Below are positions 44,265 to 57,526 of a stretch of DNA of 64,000 nt, piece by piece. The notes beneath the pieces were generated by a model. The model had not been told where the DNA came from, did not search any database, and saw only the letters and a program-made list of their open reading frames with translations. The stretch is from Rhabditoides inermis. Its lineage: Eukaryota > Nematoda > Chromadorea > Rhabditida > Rhabditidae. Every line of letters starts with the position of its first letter. Within the stretch, counting starts at the first letter, position 1. The stretch covers positions 323,501 to 387,500 of the forward strand of contig CAWZYM010000332.1 in the NCBI GenBank assembly GCA_963966185.1, written 5' to 3'. The translations under genes were made by a program, and so were the position numbers.

Positions 44265-45318
44265 CATTAAACGGAGCGACGGGGAGTTGGAGGACCGAGT
44301 AGGGATAGGAGAAAATGATGACGACAAGGGAGATGGCGAGGGAGAGGAGGAAGGAGAGACGGGGAGACAACCTGAATCAGGGTATGGTTACTGTAGATGC
44401 GATTACCGTACCATCCGAACGCGGGCAGAAGTGCAATGGCGCAGATGAGAGCCGCCGCGACTCCGACGATGGCGAGCATGGCGAATACGGTAGTCCTGGA
44501 TTACGGTATGAGGACGTTGGGTTACGGTAGGATACGGTACTCACGTCATGGCGGTAGGCGGGTCCATACCGAAATACGAAGGGAGAAGCAGCGGTGTCAC
44601 GCTGTAATTAATGACGGCTTTGTTCGTGTTACACGGAGTTTTTATTTATAAAAAGCGTGTGGGTTCACTTAAAACAGCTTCAATGAAACGTATCGAACAT
44701 TGACATTGTGTTCATTGTGTTCGTCAGAAGTCTCACGTGTTCTGAGCGGTACATATTGTCGTATTCCAACCATCTTCTTTTACCATAGACATTAGGTTGC
44801 ACATTAGGTTATTTCAGTGTGTTCGAAACACTCTCGAATAGCCTTTGGCAAACATAATATCGAATGCCTTCGAAAAAGAAGACACAGACCGGTTACAAAA
44901 CAAATGCCCACACTTCTGCATGCTCTTTCTCACGTGCTCTATGTTGTGAATGCTTGCTGGTATGCATGCTGTCGATTCTCATTTTATGTGTGTCCATATA
45001 GTTCTATCCTCGCAAAAAGTTGCGCGCGGTGGGGTAGATCAGAGGAAAACGGATAGCTCTCGGCAATGGCGCGCAAAACAAAAGAGGCAGACGGTTATGG
45101 CACCGTATTTCGCAAGTAGATCGAAAACTTTCGCTCCGGGCTATATCCACTACATCCATTGTCGCACCTCTGCATGCTGACGACTGCCGCTCCGGCGATG
45201 GCCTTGCACAGCCAGGCGACAGCCAGCAGAGGAAGGAGGGAGACGGGACAGGCGGTCGACAGGTCGTGCAGCACCTGCTGGTGAAGGGGGAGGACGGGCG
45301 CTGGAAGAACTCTCTATG

Positions 45319-45367
<49 letters not shown>

Positions 45368-46538
45368 TCTTTCTCTCAGGGACTCTACGAACAGTTGTGA
45401 AAGAGGTGGACAGATGGCATAGAAAGTAGACGTACCGTCGTTCTTCTGCTCGCCAGGCAGGTCGACCATGTACCTGTGCACGACGAAGAGAGAGAAACCG
45501 TTCAGAACCAGCGCCATCCAAATCTGAGTTGAACGGATTGAAAGCATTGAAAGTGCTGTCCTCCGATCGTTGATTGAGCCATTGGAACTGAACCTTGGTA
45601 ACACTAAACGCTGCTGTACTTTTTGTTAAAGTGCTGACTCTGTGTACCACAGGCGCCATTTATAACTGATATGTGAATCTCTAGTCTCTAGTTTCTACAG
45701 ATATTGATTGACAGTTTCAGACAGGTCTTTCGATTCTTTCGAGCGCGATCCAGATCTATAAGTCTACTGTGTTTCATTGTCAACTAACTCATTGTCATTG
45801 TTTTTTTTCAGAAAAGTTTAAATTTTTCAGATCTTTTTACGGACTGTGTTTTACATATTGACAATTCTCGCCAGGTCGGCTTTAAAAGTAAGCGTGACGC
45901 GTACTTCGGAAAAAAAGGCGTCCAACTCAAAAAGTGAGACCTGACTTTGGTAATGTGGAAACGTATTCGTCTCAATCTCACTCACCGGGATGGACTGGCT
46001 GTGGAACTTGAGGAACGGGAGAGCCGCCGCGCCCGGGTACGGTAGAGCGGCCACCGAGAGTTGCAACACTGCAAGCGAAACTTCACTCCTTGTTGGGAAC
46101 GATATCGACATCGCTATGATTTTTTGACCTAGCTGAATGCACACATCATGGTGTAGCAAAGTCTCTGCGACTTTTCACTCATACTTCAGGTGACAGGTGT
46201 GATCTACACACAATACTCACTGGTAGTCATCGAAATCACGTGAAACGAGCCACAATGCATATTATTGATTATTCAGATGCTCACTGGTGGCCACCTGATG
46301 CCTGGGCAAAAGCCGTGAGCTCACTCTCACTGGCTATCAAACGAGCCATAACAATCACGCGAGGCACCCACAAAAACAACAGGAGAGCAGATTTGAAACA
46401 AGGAACATCGACTCACTGGGTATGAGCGCAATGGCGAGGACGTGCGCGCCCGTCAGCACGGCGAAGGCTCGCATCCGGTCGGCCTGCGAGGAGACACGGG
46501 CGAGAAAGGCGCGCAGGAGGGCGGAGGAACCTGGGGGG

Positions 46539-46589
<51 letters not shown>

Positions 46590-49522
46590 GAGAGGGGAGA
46601 GAGAGAGGGAGAGAGGGAGGGGAGAGAGAGAGAGGGAGAGAGGGAGGGGAGAGAGAGAGAGGGGGAGAGAGAGGGAGAGGGAGAGAGAGAGGGGGGGAGA
46701 GACGCACTGTTTCCGCACGCCAGCAGCATCCAGCATGCGCACATGTGAATGCGGCGCTCCGAGGGAAGTACCTGCAATCACGTAAGTATTGTGTTCATTT
46801 TACAATTCACTTTACATTCACTTTACAACGTTAGTAGCTTTCGATTATTTATTGAGCAGCGCTTTGTGATACAAAGCGACACTTTTCTGATGACTTTACT
46901 GCAGGTTTGTGGCCAGTTCGAGACCACTTTGGAAATGATTGTTGGATCATAAGTGTTTTCGGAGTAAGTTAACCATGCTATAGCAGTGAGTAATACTCTT
47001 CAAAAACATAGTTCAAAAAATGAAGTCTCCGTGCTCATTGTATACGGAAACGCATGATGAGTGTAATAGAAACACTGAAACGTATTCGAAATACACATTA
47101 TACATAATTAGATTTTCTACCTCCACTAGCAAATACATGAAGCAAGCAGCTAGTGCGAGATAGCGACCGGTGAGCAGAGGAAGTCTGGAATAGTGGCATG
47201 AATAAAGAGGCTATGTTGTACCAGTGGTACCAGTTCAAGTTGTCTCATACTAATCTCTGATCTATCCTGATCTACCCTGATCTACCCTGATTTACCCTGA
47301 CCTATCCTGACCTATCCTGACCTACCCTGACCTACCCTGAACTACCCTGATCTACCCTGATCTACCCTAATCTACCTTGATCTACCCTCACTCACCGCAC
47401 ACTCTCGCTCTTCATCGCCCAGTACGAGAAGATGATCGTGGCGAACATGTGAGAAATTCTGAACATTTACAGATTTGATCTAATCAATAAATCAATAAAT
47501 CAATGAATCAATCAATACTCACCGAGAAATGGACGAGGCGGACGCGAAGAAGGCGATCGAAGTCTCGCCATCGATCTGAAAAAGTCGATCTGATGATAAG
47601 GAGAAAACGATCTACCCTCTGATCTACCCTGATTTACCCTGATCTACCTTGACCTACCCTGATCTACCCTGATCTACCTTGATCTATCCTGATCTACCTT
47701 GATCTACCCTGATCTACCTGGATCTATTGTGATCTACCATGATCTACCTTGATCTACCCTGTTCTACCTTAATCTCCCTTGATCTACCCTGATCTACCTT
47801 GATCTATTGTGATCTACCCTGATCTACCTTGATCTATTGTGATCTACCCTGATCTACCTTGATCTATTTCGATCTACCATGATCTACCTTGGTCTACCCT
47901 GATCTACTTTTATCTACTCACTGTCATCATATACTGCATTCCGCCAGCTTCGATCAGCTGATGTTCCAAGGCGATCAGAAAAGCGATTCCAGCAGTGAGA
48001 AGGATGGCCGGCCAGTAGGTGTTGACAGGATCCACTGGAGGGGTCGGTACTGCAAGGGGAACTGTAGGCGGTGACTGGGCTACTGTACTTTAAATACTGT
48101 TGTCACGGCTACAGTATGCATGTACAGTACTCTGTGCGAGCCAGCTCATTAGCACAGCTGGCCAGTAGCCGTGCTCGTCCGCGGCAGCCGCCGACGACGC
48201 TGCAAACCCCTACTGTACACGTACCGTAACCCGTAAGTACCGTATTCCTAAAAAATAAGGTACAGACACATGTTAGTACCGTAGTCCTAGGCATATATCA
48301 AGTACAGTACTGTTAGTACCGTAGTAATATAAAGTACAGTACCTTCTCCGGTGCGCACTTTGATGCTGGGAGTGATGGTCATCTGACTGACGTGCACCCC
48401 GAAGTTGTCCAGCTGCTGTTCGTAGTCGGAAAGCGTGCGCGGGTGCTGGAAGGGATACGTTTCCAGGGAAAAAATACGTTTCAAGAAATACGTTTACTGA
48501 GCAAGCGAAACGTTTCATGAAGGTCTTATCAGTTTCGTTCCAACTATCTCCTCAATTTCAAGTTTTTTTTGTCAACTTTTATCAAAACAACTCGAGTTTC
48601 GCTCATCCCAGCCAAACGAGACTGATAGCAGATACATACGCATGATGTCTCAGCCTCGTGGAATGTGGAGCATGCTACACCGTGGTCACATCTACTAGAG
48701 GTTCTATTTCATAATATACACCGCTTCCTATCCTATCTTCTTTCAGGCTCGCTCATTCCCTGGTTTTATAGAATTTCCATTTTTATAGTCATTTGATTGT
48801 GAGACTTTGTACTGTTCACAGCTACAGTATGCTATTGTATGTTGTATGTACAGTACTCTGTGCCAGCGTGTCTCACCCTCATTGACAACGTCTTGGCGGC
48901 AGCGCGCTCCTCCGACTCTTGCACGCGGCGCATCAGAACCGCCGGGCTGGCCGGTCTGCAACTGTTCTATAAACACTTATTCTCTAATCCCTCCAAAACA
49001 TCTTCGGACCACACTCGGTTCGTCCACATGGGTGGACATATACATATCTTTGAATCATGGAAATCAACGCAGTCTACCCGGATCTACCCTGATCTACCCT
49101 GATCCCGTAGACTCACCTGGTCAGCATGGGTGCAGGGCTGACGGTCCTCATAGGGGGAGTGGCTGGACGAGGTACCGGCGCGTTCTCTGCGATGTGCTGC
49201 CATCTGCAGAGATCGAATTTTTTTTCTGTTCGTCTCGAACAACCATCTATGTATGTATATGACATATTCTCCCATCTTGCTAACTGAGATCTGACACTCT
49301 TTAAGGTAAGGGAGTAAGGGATCGTATGTGCATTCATAAAGAAGTGGCTTTTGGTTTAGGATCAGAATAGTATTGATACTAATCGATTATGACTCCGCTT
49401 CCGAAGATTTGCATAATTGCATGACAAACGTATTTTGCAACGTCTGTGAAACGTACATACCTATCGACCAGGTCGCCGACCCTGGAATGGTGGGTGGGCG
49501 AGGGGGAGCGGGAGCGGTCCAT
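43095..49522 (-). CDS. MFSD8/CLN7-like transporter, paralogue 1
   Basis: Major facilitator superfamily protein of the MFSD8 (CLN7) type, whose vertebrate member is a lysosomal membrane protein. Twenty-two exons join in phase from ATG 49522 to stop 43095 (first exons 49461-49522, 49117-49203, 48877-48955, 48343-48445, 47922-48049; last 43399-43463, 43095-43175), 606 residues. A long Pro/Ser-rich and helical N-terminal cytosolic region (about 140 residues) precedes about 12 membrane spans. Family landmarks: TIDGETSIAFFASASSISR, GRYLALAACFMYLLVE, SSALLRAFLARVSSQADRM, a cysteine loop GCNPAAFPWC, and GLDTVYSKMLGTSDQ before the EDLMLLAGPLYAT helix. The Arg/Asp-rich C terminus is cytosolic. Introns hold CT tracts and 10-bp minisatellites. 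Substrate unknown. Confidence 0.87.
44179..44261 (-). repeat. (GA)n tract starting at a splice donor
   Basis: On the coding (minus) strand the intron begins GTAAGAGAGAGAGA and continues as GA repeat to about 15 bases before the acceptor, so almost the whole intron between exons 44265-44371 and 44063-44157 is microsatellite. Confidence 0.9.
46542..46701. repeat. GA/GGGA-rich intron
   Basis: The intron between exons 46708-46771 and 46417-46530 consists almost wholly of plus-strand purine repeat ((GA)n with GGGA interruptions), leaving only short splice-site ends. Confidence 0.9.
47258..47397 (+). repeat. TGATCTACCC minisatellite, array 1
   Basis: About 14 degenerate copies of a 10-base unit (TGATCTACCC, variants TGACCTATCC). 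Lies in an intron of MFSD8-like paralogue 1 and reaches to a few bases from the donor at 47395. Confidence 0.9.
47608..47918 (+). repeat. TGATCTACCC minisatellite, array 2
   Basis: About 31 copies of the same 10-base unit in the next intron upstream of the same gene, with variants TTGATCTACC and TTGATCTATTG. It occupies nearly the whole intron up to the donor at 47921. Three further copies occur at about 49077-49104. Confidence 0.9.
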
Positions 49523-50218
49523 GGATAGAAGGGCCAAGTCTGAAAAGGGTTCTATCATATATATGCATGCATATGCAACACAAGTATGTACAAAATAGGA
49601 AATTGTGAAATCCATTCATGAAATCTGTTTCAAGACAAGGACCGTAATGAGCGTATCAAAATATGAAAAAGAAACACTTGAAAAGTGAAAACGATTAGCG
49701 TCGCTGCTACAACACTTCGTAAAAGTGTTTGGTAATGAAATAGCGAAACGAGTGTGGTGCTCCCTATCGCGCCGCTCAGTTTATATACGGGCTACTCTGC
49801 GATACCAGTTTACTCCCCGAAAAAGTCTTTCCGTGGGGTGCGCTCCTCAAAAAGCAGTCAATTAGAGTATGCCACTCACCGCAGACCACCCATGGCTTAC
49901 ACGTTTATTGACATGTGGAATACGGTATAGTAGACAATACAAAATAAGTTGAGAGTATTACGCGTGTTCAAACAGTGGGCGGTGGGAATATGTACAGACC
50001 CTACAGACTACTGAAACAGACGATAGGAAAGTGAGAAGTGTACCCATAAAAGAGGTGCTAGTGTGAAAGGAAAAGAAGATCACAAGCATTCGGGCAACAC
50101 TAGTTAAGAACACATTGAAGTTCTGAAAAAAATCACAACACATCGAAAATTGAAGAATAATTGTTCAGAACTTGGTCTGCTGCACAAAAATCGATATTGC
50201 TAACTACATAATCAATAC
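49523..50218. other. Intergenic region between the MFSD8-like paralogues
   Basis: About 700 bases between the stop codon of the upstream paralogue and the start codon of the downstream one, both on the minus strand. It must contain the 3' end of one gene and the leader or promoter of the other. An acceptor-like site at about 49543 precedes the downstream ATG. No other feature seen. Confidence 0.5.
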
Positions 50219-50410
50219 TCAGAAGTTGGTGGTGTTCTTTTCCACGTCTCTCGTATCGTTATCCACTGGCTGCACTTTATCGCCCAGTTCGTTTTTGTTC
50301 CACTCCTTCCAGTAGACGAGCCATAGAACGATACCCACGGAGATGACGACTCCATTCAGTATCCATAGGTCGCTCTGGCCCGAGGCGGTGAACATGTGAC
50401 TGAAAGGGAG

Positions 50411-50464
<54 letters not shown>

Positions 50465-52383
50465 CATCTCCCTTCTCCACACGCACGATGCATATAGCGG
50501 CCCTCCGATGAGTATGATGTCTTCAGCGATCATGATCGCGCCTTGCATAATGTTCTGAAAATCAATTTAATAAAAAAATAGCATGATACGTTTCATATAG
50601 CGCGTAAAAGATTCGTGATAAACTTGGTCAGTAATACGTTACGTATACGTTTTTTTTTTTTAAATGAGAGGAATGTATACGTTACGTATACATTCCTCTC
50701 ATTTCTCTGCCAGCGCGCGGTCGCGTGCCTTCCCCTGTTATTCCCCCGACCCCTGAACAATGCTGTGCGGCGGAGGACACTAATTGGACTGGTATTCGAT
50801 TTTGCTACTCTCTACATCTACGGCATTGAGACTGGAGAAGAATCCTCGAAGACGATGAAACTCTCTGAGACGTCTCTTCGCGATCGATCGTTGAAGCTCG
50901 GATCTTCCGCCGCCGAGATCGAAACTTCCCCAGAAGCCGCAAGCAGGGGATGACACGCATTACCAACAACACGTACGCATCCACGGGACCACCGAAATCC
51001 GTATTGTTGGGACTCGCAGTAGGCGTTGTATTACTGTACATTACCGTAACCTTACTGTAATTTACTTTACCATGTGCTACTTGATTCGAGATAAATATTC
51101 TGATTCTAATATTCTGATACGTTCTATGAACAAACGAGAACTATCGTAACTATAGAAACCAATCTTCGGCCCATCTTGAAATTCTCTTGGAAACCAATAC
51201 TGCCAACCAATCTCCGGAACCAATCTCGAGAACCAATCCCGAGAGCCAGTCCTCACCTGATCGATCCCTCCGAGCACCTTGCTGTACACGGTGTCCAGTC
51301 CAATAGCGCCCAGCGGAAGAGCCACTCCGAGAACCGCCACCTAATCAATCGCTATCATTATCGATTGATTATCGATTAGCTTGCGCCAGAGCGATAGTTT
51401 TCGATCTACCTCACTTGCGGTTCGAAATACGGTGCCATAACCGTCTGTCTCTCTTGTTTCGCGCGCTATTGCCGAGAGCTGACTCTCCGTCTTCCTCTGA
51501 TCTACCCCACCGCGCGCAACTTATTGCGAGCATAGAACTATAGTTATCAATCGGGAAGTGTTTTCATTTCAACTACACCGCATGCGATTCTGTCCACATT
51601 TGATCGATTATCGATCGCCTCCGCTCACCACGATGGGCAGCCATATGTAGGGTGAGGTGGAGTGGGAGGTGGTGCACCACGTGTACGCCGCTGGGTCGCA
51701 GCCCGCGTGCGTCGCCGCTGAAATGACGTCACTACGTCACTTATGTATGTACGTCACTTTTGTACTTTTTCACCAAATTCGCAGATCGTATGTGCGTCAT
51801 GTTCATATTATGTACGGTATTTTCAGACATCAGAGCAGACGTCAGACACTACTTACTACTCTATTTTGAAAAATAATGTTTCTCATACGTTAAACAGCGT
51901 GAACATTGGCGGGGTTTAGGTGGTCACAACAATACTTTGTACTTACTCATCGTTCAAATACCAATCACAATATGCGCATGTCATTATTTTGTGGCATACG
52001 CTCCAGGCTGATTTTTTTATCGATGCTCGCAGAAGCATCACTAATGATTGTTTCCCCGAGCAAGATCACACCAGCACGACAATACTCTCGGCAATACTTC
52101 TGCTACCTACCGTACCCTCTCATATCTGATCTCTTATAATCTTGGCCACAGTACCCCACAAGCTACCGTACCACTACAGTACCCCACACGTAACAACCGC
52201 AATCTACCGTAACAACTGCAAGCTACCGTAACCCCACAACCTACAGTACCCCCTTACAGTACTCACGATCGTATGGCGGCAGCTGGTCGCTGGTGACGGC
52301 GTAGGGATAGGTGAGCACGAACATTGACAGACCGATGAGCTGCGCGAGAAGGAACGAGAGGCGGGGAGAGATGCTGCAGGGAG

Positions 52384-52420
<37 letters not shown>

Positions 52421-53261
52421 ATTTCTCTCCTTGTCTCTATCACTGTTTTCTACCAATAGTATGAAAGAAACTGATACTGTAAACATGTAGAATACTACGG
52501 TACTCACAACTTGACCGGCCGTAGGAATATGAACGCTCATACGTGTTACTTACCTACTTCAATCATAGAAAAGCTGTAGCCACTCACAATTTGCCCAGTC
52601 AGAATCAATCACAATCGGACCAATCATATCAATCAGATAATTCACTCACAACTTGCCCAGTAACCTAAGAAAGCTAACTGGCTAACTCACAATTTCCCTA
52701 GCCGTAGGAATATGAAAGTTCATTCTCATTCGTGTCACTCACACTAAACCTAGGAAAGCTAACTGGCTAACTCACAATTTGCCCAGGCGGAGGAATATGA
52801 ATGCGCCCGCGACCCCGATGGACATGACGCCGACGGCTGCCATGGCCACCGAGGTGACCTTGATCGTCTTCGGACCGTCCCACCCGAACGTCGCCATCAT
52901 CAGAGGCGAGCCGATGCTGAAGACGAGTACCGTGAAGTTGTAAGTGAAGGTAGCTGCCGAGGCTTATGCCTAGTTGATCAAACGGTTTCTGTTAGTCAAA
53001 CCGAATACTTCACGCTTCTATTATCAAGAAGCGCAGTGAGTAAGTCCTAATAAGTACTTTCCATGGTTTCCTTGCTGAAAAAACGCACCTTTGGACGCTG
53101 ACGACGGCGATGTTGGAGACGATCTTCTCGATCCAACAGACGACGACGAGGGACCAGACAAAGGGCTGGGAGAGGAGGGCGCGGAGGCGGGGGAGGAGGG
53201 AGGAGAGGGAGGGGGAGGGGGCTGGAAGGGAGGGGTGAGAGGGAGGGAGGGGGAGGAAGGG

Positions 53262-53303
<42 letters not shown>

Positions 53304-54705
53304 CGCGCTCACCAGTCTTCTCCTCCACTCGCTTCTCCTTCGGTGGCTCGTGCAGGATGAACTGGACCGTGATGATGGCGATCACATTGGTGAGCAGCGC
53401 CATCCTGCACATTTTCTGTTATGCAAATTTACTATACTACTTTTAAGAACTATACTGTATTATTTACTATACTATAAATACTGTTACATAAACTGTAACT
53501 AACTATATTATCACTTGCCAAAATCGGCTCTTTTACTAGTTGCGCGGGTAAAGCGTGTGCGAAAAAAAAACGATTATCGCAAACTCTCTCAGTTTCATAC
53601 GTTTTTCTCGCCATTCAAATCGACTTATGGACATGTCGACTCAATCCAGTTCAGCCTATATTTCTAAAAAAAAATTCCTATAATGAGGTTGGTATCATCT
53701 AATTCGCCATTTCTCATTTCTCGCCGATACTAGCCGTACCATGAAATCCTTGAAAATGAAAATATATATATATATATATATTACCAAATAGGAGCGGTGT
53801 AGATGTGGAATCGCATAATGTCCGGCACGATATCGTATCCCGGATACGTGATGCCAGTGAACGGCAGCTGGATCACTGAAAAACAATCGATCGATCAATT
53901 GTTTACCCGAAATCTCTCCTTCTCTTCGCATGTGTTCTACAATAGTCATATTGTTCGTGTCAGGCATGTGTTTTCGAAGAAACAGCTGAATGTTTTATGC
54001 CATATTTTCACACATATGATGTGTATGTAGTTTACTCGTGTTCCTGTCCTATGATGTTGAAAATCCGCATTGACCGATTATGCCCCGATATGGCTATTCT
54101 ACTCATTTGGGACGATCGGACAGTTTCGATAGAGGCAGCGAAGGTAATACGCTGTACTCGCTACAGTAAGCAAGCATGATCCTTTGATCTGTGAACGGTT
54201 TGTTGTCGAACACGGTGGCTATTTTGCAGTTTAGTGAAAATGATCATTAGAGAGGGCGCGCAGCGCCCTCTCTTTTGGCTTAGAATAGGGCTCGCGCCAG
54301 AAATTTCAAAATTCGATATCCAAAGGTCATGTTAGCAACCATATGAACTCATCCAAATCATGTTAGTTAGATTCGCACCGTTCCGTAGGCCAGATCACTT
54401 GTCGTCGTCAACTTTGTATCTCTTCTCTGAAAGAAGTTATGCGCGATCCCGCGCGCGCACTAGGCGAAAAGCCAGCGCTTCCTTCCTTCCTTCCCGTCAC
54501 TCTGACCGCCGACTTTTTCCAACGTGCACCCAACTTGCACCCAGCGTGTAGCCAGCCTCGCCGCCGCCAGCGTCTAACTCGCGCCGGGTTTGCATATTTT
54601 GGCCGGCTCACTATAACCAGGACGAGGCGCGATACCGACTGGTAGAAAACATGTGAAAAACGTTTTGTGAAACGTAACGGCAATCCGTGAATACTTGTGA
54701 TCTGC

Positions 54706-54749
<44 letters not shown>

Positions 54750-54984
54750 AAGAGAGAGCGATAGCGATAGCGGGAGAAGGGGAAAGAGAGATCAGTGCGA
54801 TAGTGAGAAGTAAAGATAAGTAGATAGTCATAATTCAGCGTATAGTAAAAATTTCAATGAAATTTAACAAAAGCACATATATTTTCTTTTAAAAGTACTT
54901 CCGTAAAGAGATTCACTTTGTCTTAATCCAATGCAACAAAAGCACATGCATAAAACGTTTACAAATACTAACACAAACCTGCGC

Positions 54985-55040
<56 letters not shown>

Positions 55041-56085
55041 ATCTCTCTATCTCTCTCTCTCTCTCTCTCTCTTCCCCCCCCCCCTCTCCCCCTCTCTCAT
55101 AATATTGACGATATTAGTTTGTATCCTTATATTTTAAAAAAGTTACTTCAACAGTCCGCTATGCGCAGGTTTGTGTTAGTATTTGTAAACGTTTTATGCA
55201 TGTGCTTTTGTTGCATTGGATTAAGACAAAGTGAATCTCTTTACGGAAGTACTTTTAAAAGAAAATGAATGCTATAAATAAAACAACTACCATTATCTGT
55301 TAAAAAGTACTTGCGTAAAGATATTAAGTTTGTCTTGACCCAATTCAACAAAAGCGCATGCATAAAACGTTTACAAATACTAAAACAAACCTGCGCCTCT
55401 CTCTTTCACCCCTCTCTCTCTCCTCTCTTCTCTCTCTCCGTCTTCTCTCTCTCTCTCTAGACGTATGACGTTATTCATTTGTATTGTTATATTTCACTTG
55501 TTAGTGTCCACTGTCCGTTATGCGCAGGTTTGTGTTAGTATTTGTAAACGTTTTATGCATGCGCTTTTGTTGAATTGGGTCAAGACAAACTTAATATCTT
55601 TACGCAAGTACTTTTTAACAGATAATATATGTGCTTTTGTTGAATTTCATAGAAATTTCTTCTCTTTCTGATTCCCAAGCTCTGTCGTTAATTAGTACGC
55701 ATAGAACTATTATGTGACACATTTTATGATGTGACGCACAATGTTGCGTGTATATGTAACTATATTTTTCTTGGTATTGTATAGAAACAATTCTAATCGA
55801 CACTTCTCTGAATTTCGGTCGCCGTGGTGCGCGCCCTGCCCGCCTGCCGGGAGAGAGAGCTAGCCAGAGTGACGGGAACCCAAAACAACGGAAACCCGGC
55901 GCGAAAGAGAGAGAGAGAAAGAGAGAGAGGAGGAGAGAGAGAGATGCGACGCAGACGCACCCTCCCTGGCCCTCTCGACCCGTATCTGCTCGGCGAGCAG
56001 GCGTTCAACGCGTCGCTCCTTAACAGAAGACACCGAGTGCCCAGCGACTGCACGCACATCTCATCCGACAGCTCAACACGGCAAC

Positions 56086-56128
<43 letters not shown>

Positions 56129-57378
56129 ATCTCTTTCTCACTCTCTCTCATTTTATTGAATACGACAGTACAATCATGATGATATGAGCCTAAGATGCTG
56201 TCCATGTCCATGCCATTTAGTATCCTCGCGTCATACTTCCACGTGAGAGTACTTCCCGCCGCCTCACTGGTTTGTCGGGAAAGATTTTTGTCTATGACCG
56301 ATCATTCGGCGGCGGGGCAAAATGAGAAGACCCGACCGCACGCCGCGGGAAAAAATCTCTCATGTATCCAAAATATAGTGTTATACATAGTCTTCCCGTC
56401 ACGGTTTAAAAATCGCATTTCGAAATTCTCTCTCTTCTCTCTCTTCTCCCTCTTCTCTCTCTTCTCTCTCTTCTCCCTCTTCTCTCCCTTCTCCCTCTTC
56501 TCCCTCCTTTCTCTCTACTCTCTCTTCTCTCACTTCTCTCTCTTCTCTCTCTATTCTTACTTCTCCCTCTTCTCTTTTCTCTCGTCTCTCTCTCTCTTCT
56601 CTCTCTATATATATGTCTCTCTTTATCTCTCCCTCTCTCCTCTCTCTCTCCCCTCTTTCTCCTCCTTATCTCTCCCTCCCTCTCCCTCTTATTTCGAGAT
56701 TCTCTCTTTTCTCTCTCTTCTCTCTCTTCACTCTTCTCTCTCTTCTCTCTTCTCTCTCTTCTCTCTCTTCTCTCTCTTCTCTTACTTCTCCCTCTTCTTT
56801 CTCTTCTCTTACTTCTCCCTCTTCTCCCTCTTCTATCTCTTCTCTCTCTATATATATATGTCTCTCTTTATCTCTCTCTCTCCCTCTCGCACGAGATGGT
56901 CGCTCTTCCTCTCGTTGTCTTTCACCCCCGACATCTGCACTCTCGCCGCCGCCCGCAGCGAGGGGCGGGGCTCTGCACTTTTGGGTGCAAGTTGGGTGCA
57001 CGTTGGAAAAAGTCGGCGGTCAGCGTGACGGGAAGGAAGGAAGGAAGGAAGCGCTGGCCTTTCGCCTAGTGCGCGCGCGGGATCGCGCATAACTTCTTTC
57101 AGAGAAGAGATACAAAGATGCCATCAGTTAGTGATCTGGCCTACGGAACCGTGCGAATCTAACTAACATGAATTGGATGAGTTCACATTCCTGCTAACAT
57201 GATTTTTGGATATAGCTTCTTGAAAATTCTGGCGCGAGCCCTATCCTAAGCCAAAAGAGAGGGCGCTGCGCGCCCTCTCTAATAAATAAAGCTGGAGATA
57301 TCATTGAACAAAACAATCACCTGGTCCGATGATGACGCTCATCATTTGAGCCACGGTGAAGATACTAAAACATGGAAT

Positions 57379-57465
<87 letters not shown>

Positions 57466-57466
57466 C

Positions 57467-57526
<60 letters not shown>

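Larger units (their letters stand above)
54250..57279. mobile_element. Large TIR element (family 1, copy B), TA-flanked
   Basis: 3,030 bp with terminal GAGAGGGCGCGCAGCGCCCTC and its complement, flanked by TA (54248-54249 and 57280-57281). Inverted arms of about 300 bases (54250-54560 and 56975-57279) match those of the copy at 21525-26228. The interior has two foldback elements of family F (54870-55265, 55293-55623), CT tracts and no transposase gene. It sits in an intron of MFSD8-like paralogue 2, 41 bases from exon 57321-57364. Confidence 0.85.

Noticed and set aside
47258..47918. CRISPR-like regularly spaced repeats
   Set aside because: The units are contiguous 10-mers without spacers, in introns of a eukaryotic gene.
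56195..57028. Open frame of 277 codons, Ser/Phe/Leu-rich
   Set aside because: It spans a pyrimidine tract inside a transposon and the transposon's terminal arm; composition is that of the repeat, not of a membrane protein.
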